64,000 nucleotides of DNA from Acidobacteriota bacterium (GTDB lineage Bacteria; Acidobacteriota; Terriglobia; Bryobacterales; UBA6623). Position numbers and translations under genes: made by a program. The number at the start of each line of letters is the position of its first letter. The first letter of the stretch is position 1. Below the pieces are notes generated by a model. It did not search any database, was not told the origin of the DNA, and saw nothing but the letters and a program-made list of their open reading frames with translations. The DNA is taken from assembly GCA_016125275.1 (NCBI GenBank), contig WGMB01000003.1, positions 496,001 to 560,000 of the forward strand. Reading direction: 5' to 3'. This document shows, piece after piece, positions 24,379 through 34,697 of the stretch.

Positions 24379-25878
24379 CTACTCGCCGGCGGGATCGATG
24401 GAAGTCAGCTTGAACGCAAAAGCGTGCTGACTTGGAGCTTGACCCGGTCCCAGCGCGGGAACCTCGATCAGAAGGTCATCGCCCTTCTGGGCCCAGGCAA
24501 GGGGCTGGTCGTAACCCAGAAGCCGGACTTCCGTGGATTTCTTCGACCCTCTCACGCCGCGGAGACGCAAGCTCTCGCCGGGCCAACCGGCCGCAATAGC
24601 ATATAGGGTACCGTTTTTTGTGGTGAAAAAGACTTCCTTGCGCGCTCGGCCATCCACAGGCCCTTGTCCGGCCATTTCCAGAATGTCGTATTTCACCTTG
24701 TAGGTTCCGTACCCCTGGTCCGGTCTCTTCCCTTCCGACCACTGCGCCGGCCGCACCCAGGGTCGCGTGCCGTAGATGGCTTCGCCGTTTACGTCGAGCC
24801 ATGCGCCCAGCTCCAGCAGGCGCTGCTGCATGATCTCGGGAATCTTGCCGTCGGCCCGCGGCCCCACGTTCAGCAGCAGGTTGCCGCCCCGCGCCACCAA
24901 GTCGGCGAACATCCAGATCAGCTCCTTGCCGGTGCGGTAGTTCTCCAGGGGTTCGTTGCGGTTGTAACCATAGGAAAAGCCCATGCCGCGGTTCTCTTCC
25001 CAGGGGTGCGACGCGTCGGGCATCCCTGCGCCGTACTCGGTGGTGAAGTAACCGCCATGATGATGCCGGGTTTCCTCGCCCCAGCGGTCATTCACAATCA
25101 CGTCGTCTTTCACCGGAGATTCGTTGTAGAGCCACGCCAACAATTCCTCGGATTTCCACTCCGAGGAGGGCATGTCCCATTCGCCGTCCGAAAAGATGAT
25201 GGAGGGTTTGTATCGGGTGACGACGTCCTTGAACTGCGGAATCATATGCCGCTCGACGTACAGCCGCCGATCCGTCAGCCAAAGGGGATTGAACCATTCG
25301 TACAGCGAATAGTAGAAACCCATCTTGAGCCCGGCGTTACGGACGGCGTCGCCCAAATCGCCCAGCAGGTCCCGCTCCGGGCCGGCGTCCACGGCGTTCC
25401 ACGGCCGTCCCCAGTGCTCGTTGGCCTCCTTGGACTCGAACATGCAGAACCCGTCGTGATGTTTGGAGGTGAGGGCGACGTACTTGGCGCCGGAGCGGCG
25501 GAACAGGTCGGCCCACTCGGCGGGATCGAACAGCTCGGCCTTGAACATCGGCGCGAACTGGGCATAGGCGAAGTCCTTGCCGTAGACCCGGTTGTGAAAC
25601 TCCAGCGTCTCGCGGTGACGCCGAACGGCCCCTTCGCTCGCGTTCGGTCCCAGCTCGGCCCGCAGTGAGTTCCAATACCATTCGGCGTACTGGTCGGGCG
25701 CCGAGTAGGCCGGCACGGAGTACACGCCCCAGTGGATGAAGATGCCGAGCTTGGCGTCCAGATACCATTCGGGGGCCGGCCGGGAGTCCAGCGACTCCCA
25801 GTTGGGCTCGTAGCGCTGCTGCGCCGCGGCGCTCCCCACCAGCAACAAGGCGAGGGCGAGGCCGCACGTCGGTTTCAT
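24379..25878 (-). CDS. Secreted alpha-L-fucosidase, GH29
   Basis: A 499-residue glycoside hydrolase with signal peptide (MKPTCGLALALLLVGSAAA). The TIM-barrel start PEWYLDAKLGIFIHWGVYSVPA is the GH29 signature; the likely nucleophile is the aspartate in SIIFSDGEWDMP, preceded by KYVALTSKHHDGFCMF and GPERDLLGDLGDAV (normally LVGDLAEAVR), with NLLLNVGPRADGKIPE near the end of the catalytic domain. A C-terminal beta domain follows. It releases alpha-linked L-fucose from glycans outside the cytoplasm or in the periplasm. The sulfatase and TonB receptors elsewhere in the window fit use of fucosylated or sulfated polysaccharides, though they are not in one cluster. Confidence 0.93.
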   Translation of the reverse strand: MKPTCGLALALLLVGSAAAQQRYEPNWESLDSRPAPEWYLDAKLGIFIHWGVYSVPAYSAPDQYAEWYWNSLRAELGPNASEGAVRRHRETLEFHNRVYGKDFAYAQFAPMFKAELFDPAEWADLFRRSGAKYVALTSKHHDGFCMFESKEANEHWGRPWNAVDAGPERDLLGDLGDAVRNAGLKMGFYYSLYEWFNPLWLTDRRLYVERHMIPQFKDVVTRYKPSIIFSDGEWDMPSSEWKSEELLAWLYNESPVKDDVIVNDRWGEETRHHHGGYFTTEYGAGMPDASHPWEENRGMGFSYGYNRNEPLENYRTGKELIWMFADLVARGGNLLLNVGPRADGKIPEIMQQRLLELGAWLDVNGEAIYGTRPWVRPAQWSEGKRPDQGYGTYKVKYDILEMAGQGPVDGRARKEVFFTTKNGTLYAIAAGWPGESLRLRGVRGSKKSTEVRLLGYDQPLAWAQKGDDLLIEVPALGPGQAPSQHAFAFKLTSIDPAGE

Positions 25879-25964
25879 AGCGTTAACAGCTTAGCGCGCC
25901 GGAGGCGCGTTCGCCCCGGCGTATGGCGATCGACGTGCCTCCTTGTCGCCCAGGAGGTGCAACG

Positions 25965-26390
25965 ATGAGCAAAACGACGTTGACCTTCGCGCTGCTGGCG
26001 GTGCTGACGGCCTGTGGCGGACGCCACTCCCCGGCCGGTTTCCGGCTGCCGGAGACGGGCGATATCGCCCGCGGAGAGCGCGCTTTCGAGCACTTGCGGT
26101 GCTGGGAGTGTCACACCGTCGACGGCGTAGCCCTCCCCGCTCCCACGGCCCAGCATCCGGTTCCCTTAGGAGGCGCCGTCACCGAGCTGCGGACTGACGG
26201 CTATCTGGTCTCGTCGATCATCCACCCCTCGCACCGTCTGGCGCACAGACCGGTGGAACAGATCGCCGTCGAGGGGGAATCCCGCATGCCTGACTTCGCC
26301 CAGACCATGACCGTTCGCGAGCTGATCGACCTGACGGCCTTCCTGCAGTCGCGCTACCGACCCAAACCGACGCCGGAGATGTATCCGTAG
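25965..26390 (+). CDS. Cytochrome c lipoprotein
   Basis: A 141-residue lipoprotein (MSKTTLTFALLAVLTAC; lipobox LTAC). AGGAGG lies 7 nt before the ATG, which settles the start. One haem motif CWECH (about residue 46 of the precursor) and a distal methionine in SRMPDF indicate a monohaem class I cytochrome c. The C-terminal MTVRELIDLTAFLQSRY helix is typical. Expected to shuttle electrons at the periplasmic face of the inner membrane or inner leaflet of the outer membrane. Divergent from the fucosidase gene, and convergent with the winged-helix gene (5 bp between stops). Confidence 0.9.
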   Translation: MSKTTLTFALLAVLTACGGRHSPAGFRLPETGDIARGERAFEHLRCWECHTVDGVALPAPTAQHPVPLGGAVTELRTDGYLVSSIIHPSHRLAHRPVEQIAVEGESRMPDFAQTMTVRELIDLTAFLQSRYRPKPTPEMYP

Positions 26391-26394
26391 CGCC

Positions 26395-26703
26395 TCAGTA
26401 CCCGCCCGCGTAACCCAGGTGCGCCTCTTGGGCCGGCTGGCCGGGCTCCCGCCGCTCGAGCACGTAACCGCGCCGAACGACCGTATGAATAGCCAGGTCG
26501 TCCCGCGCTTCGAGCTTCTTGCGCAAACGGCTCACGTGGACGTCGACCGTACGGGTCCGGGCGTCGTCGCTGTACCCCCAGATGCGGCGCAACAGGTAGC
26601 CGCGGGAAAAGCATCGACCTGGATTCTGCTCGAGCAACTCGAAGAGCTCCAGCTCCTTGCGCGTCAACTGCAGTTCGTCTTGGACGGATGATAGGGCGGA
26701 CAT
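26395..26703 (-). CDS. Stand-alone OmpR/PhoB-type winged-helix DNA-binding protein
   Basis: A 102-residue protein that consists almost only of the OmpR/PhoB effector domain: LTRKELELFELLEQNPGRCF, SRGYLLRRIWGY, TRTVDVHVSRLRKKLE (recognition helix) and HTVVRRGYVLE (wing). No receiver domain precedes it, and there is no room for one: the next gene's 3' end lies about 110 bp upstream. GGAG lies 6 nt before the ATG at 26703, so this looks like an intended start and not a broken response regulator, though loss of an N-terminal half cannot be excluded. It ends AGGY after a short tail. Likely a transcription factor without phospho-control. Confidence 0.85.
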   Translation of the reverse strand: MSALSSVQDELQLTRKELELFELLEQNPGRCFSRGYLLRRIWGYSDDARTRTVDVHVSRLRKKLEARDDLAIHTVVRRGYVLERREPGQPAQEAHLGYAGGY

Positions 26704-26809
26704 AGGCGGCTCCAATGCCAAACGGCGATCCGGCGAGCCGAACGGCCGACTCGGGACCTCTACGTCTGTCTTTTCCCTGACGCGCCAAAGAAAGTTACGG
26801 TAGGAAAAT

Positions 26810-28270
26810 TCAGCGAACTATTTTCGGGGGGTCGCCTTCGAGCCGCAGCGGCCGGTCCTGATCCGCGCAGGCCGGCGCCCGGCCCAGGCTGTAGAGCTCC
26901 GCCCCGTAGGCCACGTGCCGGCGTACGTCGCCCACGCAGATCCGGTCGCCCTCGGCGGCCAGCTCACGCTGCAGCTCACGGGGAATCCCCGCGGCGGCGT
27001 CGAGTTGGGGATAGACGGAGAGCTTGAGCTGCGTCAGACCCGCGGCGGCGGCCGCCGCCAGCGCCCATACCGCCAGCTCCCGCCGGCCGGTCCAGGCCGC
27101 CCAGCTCACCAGCGCCACGGCCGCCGCGAACGGTCCGGCCAGTCCCCACGACAGTCCTTTGGGCGGCCAAGCGCTCGGCAACCCGGAGGCCAGCGCTTCC
27201 GGCAGCACCGCAGCCGCCAGCGGAAGTAGGCCCAGCAACAAGGCCGCCGCCGTCAGCTCACGGCGCGGCAAGGGCTCCACCCGCAACCGCAACCCCATCA
27301 GCGCGGCGAAGGCCGGCAGCGCCGGCAGGATGTAGCCGGGCAGCTTGTTGGTCGATAGCGAAAAGAACAGTAGCGTCCCCAGCGCCCAAGCCAGCAGCAG
27401 CCGGGTGCGCGGGTCCTCCCACAGCCGCCGCCAGGGCAGGCCGAGCGCCAGCGGAGCCCAAGGCAGCAGAGCGCCCGCCAGCACCGGCAGGTAGAACCAA
27501 GCCGGCTGTACGTGCTGCAGCTCCGGGCTGATCAGCCGCAGCACGTGATGGCGCCACAGGAACTCTTCCACGAAGGCGTCGCCGTTGCGCGCGTAGCAGA
27601 TCGCGTACCAGGGACCGCAAACCGCCAGAAACGGCAGCAGGGTGCGGGCGGCGAACAGATCGCGCGCCACCGGCCTCACGCCTCGCAGCGTGCAGACGCC
27701 CAGCGCGGCCATCGTCGCCACCGCCGGACCCGCCAAGCCCTTGGCCAACACGCTGACGCCCAGCAGCGCCCCGAACCACGGCAGCCGCCGCTTGTCCGCC
27801 GGATCATCGGCCCACTCCAGCAGCAGCAGCAGGGCCGCGCCCACCGCCGCCGTCAGCGGCAGGTCGAACACCCCCGCCTGGCCGAAGGCCGCCCAGCCGG
27901 CCGTCGTCAGCAGAATGGCCGTCGAGACGTCCGCCGTCGTCTCGTCGAAGACCCTCCGCAGCCGCCAATGGTAGAAGACGAGGAACAGCACGCTCAGCGC
28001 CGCCGTAGCCAGCCGCGTCGCCTGATCGGCCGGAGCCCCCAAGGCCATCCCCGCCGCCCCGAGCCAGTACAGCAGAGCGGGCTTCTCGAACCACGGCTCG
28101 CCGCCCAGCCGCGGCGTCACCCAGTCGCCCGAGAGCCACATTTCGCGCGCAATCGAGGCGTAACGCGGCTCGTCCGGGCCTACCACGCCGCGCAGACCGA
28201 CCCCGGAAAAAAGCAGGAACCACGCCGCGATTGCGAACACAGCCCAGCGCAGCATTTCACGACGCGACAT
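26810..28270 (-). CDS. Integral membrane glycosyltransferase, GT39/ArnT-like
   Basis: A 486-residue polytopic protein (about 11 hydrophobic segments). The N-terminal extracytoplasmic loop reads VVGPDEPRYASIAREMWLSG followed by WVTPRLGGEPWFEKPAL, the hallmark of ArnT/PMT_2 transferases whose first aspartate/glutamate pair is catalytic. A later FSLSTNKLPGYILPALPA segment is also characteristic. These enzymes move a sugar (mannose or aminoarabinose) from an undecaprenyl-phosphate carrier to lipid A, protein or other acceptor in the periplasm. Acceptor here unknown. The ATG at 28268-28270 was preferred over an upstream TTG. Confidence 0.85.
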   Translation of the reverse strand: MSRREMLRWAVFAIAAWFLLFSGVGLRGVVGPDEPRYASIAREMWLSGDWVTPRLGGEPWFEKPALLYWLGAAGMALGAPADQATRLATAALSVLFLVFYHWRLRRVFDETTADVSTAILLTTAGWAAFGQAGVFDLPLTAAVGAALLLLLEWADDPADKRRLPWFGALLGVSVLAKGLAGPAVATMAALGVCTLRGVRPVARDLFAARTLLPFLAVCGPWYAICYARNGDAFVEEFLWRHHVLRLISPELQHVQPAWFYLPVLAGALLPWAPLALGLPWRRLWEDPRTRLLLAWALGTLLFFSLSTNKLPGYILPALPAFAALMGLRLRVEPLPRRELTAAALLLGLLPLAAAVLPEALASGLPSAWPPKGLSWGLAGPFAAAVALVSWAAWTGRRELAVWALAAAAAAGLTQLKLSVYPQLDAAAGIPRELQRELAAEGDRICVGDVRRHVAYGAELYSLGRAPACADQDRPLRLEGDPPKIVR

Positions 28271-28355
28271 CACGAACAGCCCGTTCAAATCGGGCGGAGA
28301 TCCAACCGATTCAGCGTATACTCAAACAAAACGCGCGCGCCATGTCCCCTTCGCC

Positions 28356-29999
28356 ATGAGACTCGGAATCGACTTCGGAACTACTCGCATCGTGCTCGCT
28401 GCGGCCGACCGGGGCAACTACCCGATCGTGCAGTTCGAGAGCCCGGACGGGGATGTTCGCGATTGGTTTCCGCCGCTGGTCGCCGCCCGCGGAAACGAGC
28501 GCCGCTACGGCTGGCAAGCCTGGGACCTGCAGGCCGATCCCGAGTGGACGATCGTTCGCTCGGTCAAACGAATCCTGTCCCACGCCGGGCCGCAAACCGA
28601 GCTTGAGCTCGGCGATACGGTCACGCCGCTGCAGACGGTTCTGCAGGAGCTCACCACCGAGCTCCGCGTGCAGATCCAAGAGCGTTCCAACGCCCCCGGC
28701 GACCTCTCCAAGCTCGAAGTCCACCTGGGCGTGCCGGCCAACGCCAACACGAACCAGCGCTTTCTGACCGCCGAGGCCTTCCGCTGGGGAGGCTTCGACG
28801 TCCTCGGCCTGCTCAACGAGCCTTCGGCCGCCGCCATCGAGTACGCCCACCTGAACCCTGTGTCGGACCCGACCCAGGAGCGCTACGTGCTGGTCTATGA
28901 CCTCGGCGGCGGGACCTTCGACGTGTCGCTCGTCCGGCTCCTCGGCTCCGAACAGACCGTGCTGAGCTCCGAGGGCATCTCCACCCTCGGCGGCGACGAC
29001 TTCGACGACTTGCTGGCCGAATCCTCCCTGGAGGCCGCCGGCGTCCCGGAGGAAGAGCGCGAGGAGATGTCGCAGACCGAGTGGTTCCGTCTGCGCGAGG
29101 AGTGCCGGCAGAAGAAGGAAGGCGTCAAGCCCAACTCCCGGCGGATCATCATCGACCTGGCGCAGGTTCGCGAAGGCTGGGACGCCGTCTCGGTGCCCGT
29201 GGACGACTTCTACGAGCGCAGCCGCCCGGCGGTGGACGAGACGCTGCACGCCGTGGAGGACCTGCTCAACCGCAACGGCTTTCAGCTCGACGGCTCCGGC
29301 ACCGAAGACCGCCGCATCGAGACCGTCTACGTCGCCGGCGGAGGCAGCGAGCTGCCCCTGGTGCCGCGCGGTCTGCGCGAGAGCTTCGGCCGGCGGGTGC
29401 GTCGCTCCGCTCACGGCCGTTCCTCCACGGCCATCGGTTTGGCCGTGCAAGCCGACGCCGCCAAGGGCTACGTGCTGCGCGACCGCTTTACGCGCTACTT
29501 CGGCGTCTACCGCGAGGGCGACTCCGGCCGCGAGATCACCTTCGACCCGCTGTTCTGGAAGGAAGCCGCCCTGCCTGCGTCCGGCGAGGAGCCGCTGCGC
29601 ATCCAGCGCAGCTACCAGCCGGTGCACAACGTCGGCAAGTTCCGCTACCTGGAGTGCAGCCACCTGACGCCGGAAGGCCAGCCGGCCGGCGACATCACGC
29701 TGTGGGACGAGATCGTCTTTCCCTTCGATCCCGGGCTGCGCGGCCAGAACCTCGGCGGCGCCCACATTGAATGGTGCGACGCCGCCCGCGGACAGACGAT
29801 CGAAGAGACCTACACCTGTGATTCCAGCGGCAAGTTGGCGGTACGGATCGGCAATTTGACGGCGCAATACGCTGACGATTTCCGCATCGGCCGCTGGGCC
29901 AGCTCGGACAACCGGCTCAAGCCCGGCCGCCGCGGAGCCGCACGCAAGGGCCGCTCCGGCCGCGCCTCCAAATCGGCGCGGTCTGCAGGCAAGCCCTGA
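28356..29999 (+). CDS. Non-canonical Hsp70-family protein with basic tail
   Basis: A 547-residue Hsp70-type ATPase. The actin-like nucleotide-binding domain is clear: LGIDFGTTRIVLAAAD, LGVPANANTNQRFLTAEAFRWGG, LNEPSAAAIEYAHL, YDLGGGTFDVSL and YVAGGGSELPLV. After about residue 370 the sequence no longer resembles the DnaK peptide-binding domain; a short beta-rich part (FGVYREGDSGREITFDPLFW, RSYQPVHNVG) is followed by a basic tail (KPGRRGAARKGRSGRASKSA). No dnaJ or grpE is near, so it is probably a specialised chaperone-like protein, not DnaK. It is followed by a terminator and ppa. Confidence 0.88.
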   Translation: MRLGIDFGTTRIVLAAADRGNYPIVQFESPDGDVRDWFPPLVAARGNERRYGWQAWDLQADPEWTIVRSVKRILSHAGPQTELELGDTVTPLQTVLQELTTELRVQIQERSNAPGDLSKLEVHLGVPANANTNQRFLTAEAFRWGGFDVLGLLNEPSAAAIEYAHLNPVSDPTQERYVLVYDLGGGTFDVSLVRLLGSEQTVLSSEGISTLGGDDFDDLLAESSLEAAGVPEEEREEMSQTEWFRLREECRQKKEGVKPNSRRIIIDLAQVREGWDAVSVPVDDFYERSRPAVDETLHAVEDLLNRNGFQLDGSGTEDRRIETVYVAGGGSELPLVPRGLRESFGRRVRRSAHGRSSTAIGLAVQADAAKGYVLRDRFTRYFGVYREGDSGREITFDPLFWKEAALPASGEEPLRIQRSYQPVHNVGKFRYLECSHLTPEGQPAGDITLWDEIVFPFDPGLRGQNLGGAHIEWCDAARGQTIEETYTCDSSGKLAVRIGNLTAQYADDFRIGRWASSDNRLKPGRRGAARKGRSGRASKSARSAGKP

Positions 30000-30023
30000 T
30001 TTATCGATAATGGTTTCTGGAGC

Positions 30024-30049
30024 GCGGCTCGACAGCGGGCCGCTTTTTT
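30024..30049 (+). terminator. Rho-independent terminator after the Hsp70-like gene
   Basis: A 5-bp GC stem (GCGGC 30024-30028 with GCCGC 30039-30043) around a 10-nt loop is followed directly by TTTTTT (30044-30049). It lies 25 bp after the stop and ends 8 bp before the ppa start, so ppa may need read-through or its own promoter upstream. The stem is short, and termination may be partial. Confidence 0.6.
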
Positions 30050-30056
30050 CTTCGTT

Positions 30057-30596
30057 ATGTACCGAGATCTTACCGCCCTTCCCCCCGGACCCGACGCGCC
30101 GCGTGTGATCCACGCCATCGTCGAGATCCAACAGGACGGCTCGAACAAATACGAGTACGACGCCGAGCTCGGCCTGTTCAAACTCGATCGAGTCCTCTAT
30201 TCGGCCGTGCACTACCCCATGGCCTACGGCTTCATTCCCGGCACCCTGGCCGACGACGGAGACCCCATCGACGTGATGGTGATGACCCGCTCGCCCACCT
30301 TCACCGGCTGCCTCATCCTGGCCAAGCCCATCGGATTGTTCCGTATGCACGACGAAAAAGGAGAGGACGAAAAGATCCTCGCCGTGCCGACGGCCGATCC
30401 CCGCTTCAATGAGGTGGAGTCGCTGGAAGACATGCGTCCGCACCGCCTGCGCGAAGTCGAGCACTTCTTCTCGATCTACAAGGATCTGGAAGACAAGAAG
30501 GTCGACATCCGCGGTTGGGAAAGCCGCGAGTCGGCCTACAAGGCCATCGAGCAGTCGATCGAACGCCGCGCGGCCAAGTTCGGCCCCAACGGCTGA
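30057..30596 (+). CDS. ppa: Inorganic pyrophosphatase, family I
   Basis: A 179-residue soluble pyrophosphatase. NKYEYDAELGLFKLDRVL, HYPMAYGFIPGTLADDGDPIDVMV (containing the DGDPID metal-binding signature), LAVPTADPRF and HFFSIYKDLEDKKV are all family I landmarks. Length is normal. It hydrolyses pyrophosphate to two phosphates in the cytoplasm and drives biosynthetic reactions. The start ATG is 8 bp beyond the T-run of the upstream terminator. Confidence 0.97.
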   Translation: MYRDLTALPPGPDAPRVIHAIVEIQQDGSNKYEYDAELGLFKLDRVLYSAVHYPMAYGFIPGTLADDGDPIDVMVMTRSPTFTGCLILAKPIGLFRMHDEKGEDEKILAVPTADPRFNEVESLEDMRPHRLREVEHFFSIYKDLEDKKVDIRGWESRESAYKAIEQSIERRAAKFGPNG

Positions 30597-30605
30597 GCCC
30601 GGCGG

Positions 30606-31598
30606 CTACAGCCTCCGCCCGAGAAACGCCGTCAGGGCTTCGAAAGCCTCGGGCGTAAAGGAATGCTCACCGGCCGGCTGGCGGACCTCGAAGGCGTCCG
30701 CCGCCCCGGCTCGCTCATAGGCGGGGCGCACCTGCTGCACGAAGCGGTCCACGCCCTCGCGCGGCATGCCGATGTCCTCGGTCGGCGCCCACAACATCAA
30801 CGGACGAGGAGCCAGGGCGGCCGCGAAGTCGCCCTGGTCGCCTTTGAGCAGCATGTCCGGCACCCACCAGTAGGTTCCGTGGTAACTGTGCCGCTGAGCC
30901 TTTTCGAGAAAGACCGCCAGCGATCCCACGCCGCCGCAGATCGGCGCCGCCAGCCGGATGCGATCGTCCAACAGCCAGGAGTAGAACGACGTGATGCCGC
31001 CGAACGACATGCCGGTCGTCGCGATCCGCTGGGCGTCCACCTCCGGCCGCCGCCCCAAATACGTCACGCCCTGGCGAATCTCATACAGCACCGCGCCCAT
31101 CGCCGTCCGTCCTTGAATCAGCAGCAGATTGGCCTGCGTGTTGATCGCCGGCCCGCGCCGGTCCAGCCCTCTCTGCGTGATCGCCAGCGCCACATAGCCT
31201 CGGCGCGCCAATTCGCGGGCCCAGCCGAGCATCCGCTGGTGGGGAGCCGCGGCGCCCGGCGTCGTCCATTCACCCGGCCCGAACGTCGCCGTCGCCATCG
31301 ATTCGCGGCTGCCGCTCGAGCCGTGCAGGCAGATCACCGCCGGCAGAGGCCCCCGCGCTTGCGCCGGCCGAATCAGATAGGCCGGCACGATCTCGCCGTC
31401 GAGCGACTCCCAGGAGAGATCCTCGATCACCAAACCGTCCTCGGTCTTGGTCGAGGCGACCTTCACGTCCACCTCCGGCGGCGCAAGCGGAACCTTCAAC
31501 AAATCCGCGAAAGTCTGCCGCACGACCGCAGCGAAAGGCGTGGGTTGCGCCGTCGCGGAGACGGCCAGGACCAGGGCGAACAGCGTAACGCGGAGCAT
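30606..31598 (-). CDS. Secreted alpha/beta-hydrolase, dienelactone/acetyl-esterase-like
   Basis: A 330-residue exported hydrolase (signal MLRVTLFALVLAVSATA). ICLHGSSGSRESMA gives the oxyanion-hole region, RIATTGMSFGGITSFYSW contains the nucleophile elbow GMSFGG, and the catalytic histidine is probably in GEHSFTPEAF near the C-terminus, with the acid in WAPTEDIGMP. The lid region LGWARELARRGYVALAITQRG fits the acetylxylan-esterase/dienelactone hydrolase branch. Substrate unknown; export suggests polysaccharide ester or xenobiotic ester hydrolysis. Followed on the same strand, 50 bp upstream, by another exported hydrolase of the SGNH type. Confidence 0.85.
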   Translation of the reverse strand: MLRVTLFALVLAVSATAQPTPFAAVVRQTFADLLKVPLAPPEVDVKVASTKTEDGLVIEDLSWESLDGEIVPAYLIRPAQARGPLPAVICLHGSSGSRESMATATFGPGEWTTPGAAAPHQRMLGWARELARRGYVALAITQRGLDRRGPAINTQANLLLIQGRTAMGAVLYEIRQGVTYLGRRPEVDAQRIATTGMSFGGITSFYSWLLDDRIRLAAPICGGVGSLAVFLEKAQRHSYHGTYWWVPDMLLKGDQGDFAAALAPRPLMLWAPTEDIGMPREGVDRFVQQVRPAYERAGAADAFEVRQPAGEHSFTPEAFEALTAFLGRRL

Positions 31599-31651
31599 GG
31601 CGATAGGATGCCACGAAGACGGCCTCGGCGGGCGGCGCCGACCCGCTGGAG

Positions 31652-32644
31652 TCAGCGCCCGACGGTGGCAGGGTAGCGCTCAGCGATCCACGGCTCGATC
31701 TGGTCGGCCACGTAGCGGTGCCCGGCCGCGTTGAAGTGCCAGTCGTCCGCCCGGTACAGCGCCCCACGGTTGGGCGGATCGCCGTCCCGCAGGCTGATGT
31801 AGTCGGCGCCGGTCTCGGCCATGTAGCGACGCATCGTGGGAAAGGGGCGCCAGGCGGCCGTCGGGACGTAGACGAACAGGACGGGGATCTCCCTTTCGCG
31901 GCCCAACTCCTGGATCGCGTCGAGGATCGCTCGGTTGAGGGTCCACCACTCGCCAACCGGCAGATTGTATCCCGCTACGCGCACGGCGTAGCGCAACCCC
32001 ATCCACACTCTCGACTCGTACTCCAGCCAATGCATCAGAGGGCCCGGCCGGTCCGCCGCGGTCTTCGGCTCCAAGCGCCCGTTCTCCACTTTGAAGACGG
32101 GTTTCTCCCGCTCCTCGGGCACCGCTCGGAAGGCCGTCTGCGACCGGCTCAAGTCCGCATCGCAGATCGCCACGATCAGCAACTGCGGTCGCAGCGGGAG
32201 CGCCTGCTCGCGAAAGCTCAGGTACATCTGGTCCACGCCGAAGCCGGGCATCGCCAGGTTGAACACGGCTGCGCCGGGCAGCCTTTGCTGGAGCAGCGCC
32301 GGGTAGCTCTCTTCGAGCGGAGAGCCATACGCCCAGGTGAACGAATCGCCCACCAGCGCAATGCGGAATCGCGGGTCGTTCGGATCGAAGTCCTCCTCGG
32401 CGCGAAATCCTTGGCCGTTCGCCTGGTAGAGGACGCCGTCGATGTCGAACCGCACATGCGGACGCATCCGCCAGCCCGTGGCCGGGTCCACGTCGAACGT
32501 GCGGCTCTCGCGGGTCTGCCGGTCGCCGACCGAGTAGCGAGGGTTGGGAGGCAACAGCCCGAACGTCCACAGCAATCCCTCGAGCAGCGCGATCGCGACG
32601 ACCACGGAGACCAACGGAACCAGCAGGAGGAACAGACGGCGCAA
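31652..32644 (-). CDS. Membrane-anchored SGNH/GDSL hydrolase
   Basis: A 330-residue protein with an N-terminal membrane anchor or uncleaved signal (MRRLFLLLVPLVSVVVAIAL). The SGNH catalytic blocks are visible: FRIALVGDSFTWAYG (nucleophile serine in GDSF), then NLAMPGFGVDQMY, and the C-terminal DDWHFNAAGHRYVADQI with the D-x-x-H pair. This subgroup resembles AlgX/WssF-like acetyltransferase or esterase domains. The ESYPALLQQRLPG segment after the nucleophile is typical. Likely acts on acylated sugars or lipids at the outer face of the inner membrane. Ends close to the upstream gdhA gene on the same strand. Confidence 0.85.
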   Translation of the reverse strand: MRRLFLLLVPLVSVVVAIALLEGLLWTFGLLPPNPRYSVGDRQTRESRTFDVDPATGWRMRPHVRFDIDGVLYQANGQGFRAEEDFDPNDPRFRIALVGDSFTWAYGSPLEESYPALLQQRLPGAAVFNLAMPGFGVDQMYLSFREQALPLRPQLLIVAICDADLSRSQTAFRAVPEEREKPVFKVENGRLEPKTAADRPGPLMHWLEYESRVWMGLRYAVRVAGYNLPVGEWWTLNRAILDAIQELGREREIPVLFVYVPTAAWRPFPTMRRYMAETGADYISLRDGDPPNRGALYRADDWHFNAAGHRYVADQIEPWIAERYPATVGR

Positions 32645-32678
32645 GACTATCAGAGAACTACCACAGCAAGAGAATGGC

Positions 32679-34043
<1,365 letters not shown>

Positions 34044-34139
34044 GGCTGTATTGTAGAGAGGTTGCGGACGCTGGAGCGTTCCCCCCGGGGATCTATCGAC
34101 CCAAGCGTTCGCCGACTGCATGGGCCGACGCCGGCAAGG

Positions 34140-34697
34140 TCACGCGGAGGCGCTGCCGACCCGGGCCGGGCCCCAATCCCGCAGCAGCGCCGAGCCGTTC
34201 AGAGACTCCCTCAGTTTTCCCCGCGCTCGGCTCAGCCGTGACATCACCGTCCCGATCCGGATCTGCAACAACGACGCGATCTCCTTGTAGGCAAAGCCCT
34301 CCACATCGGCCAGCAGTAGGATCTCCCGCGACTGTTCAGGCAGACGATCGAGCGCCTGCAACAGCTCTTCATCGGTGACGGCCGCCGGAACGGGTTCCGG
34401 GGCGGTCTGCCGGCCGAGAATCTCGTCGCTGTCATCCGCCGGCGGCCGGCTCAGCCAGCGCCGCCGGTGGTCGTGGATGCAGTGCAACAGGATCTTGAAC
34501 AGCCAAGCCCGGCAGTTGGTGCCGGGCTCGAAGGTGTCGAACGACCGCCAAGCCCGCAGATACAGGTCCTGCACCACATCGTCGGCTCGGCTGGGATCGC
34601 CCAGCGCCCGCCGCGCCGTGCGGTAAAGAGAGTCCAAGTGCGGCACGGCTTGCGCCTCGAACTCTTCGCGTTTCCGATTCCTCCGCAGCAGTCCCAC
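34140..34697 (-). CDS. ECF-type RNA polymerase sigma factor
   Basis: A 185-residue sigma-70 family ECF factor. Region 2 reads LYRTARRALGDPSRADDVVQDLYLRAWRSF with the TNCRAWLFKILLHCIHDHRR region 2.4-type helix; region 4 reads ALDRLPEQSREILLLADVEG and FAYKEIASLLQIRIGTVMSRLSRAR. Domain spacing is normal. It should redirect RNA polymerase to a specific set of promoters. No anti-sigma factor is adjacent: downstream is gdhA and upstream is a long intergenic region, so control must lie elsewhere. The start is a GTG. Confidence 0.93.
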   Translation of the reverse strand: MGLLRRNRKREEFEAQAVPHLDSLYRTARRALGDPSRADDVVQDLYLRAWRSFDTFEPGTNCRAWLFKILLHCIHDHRRRWLSRPPADDSDEILGRQTAPEPVPAAVTDEELLQALDRLPEQSREILLLADVEGFAYKEIASLLQIRIGTVMSRLSRARGKLRESLNGSALLRDWGPARVGSASA

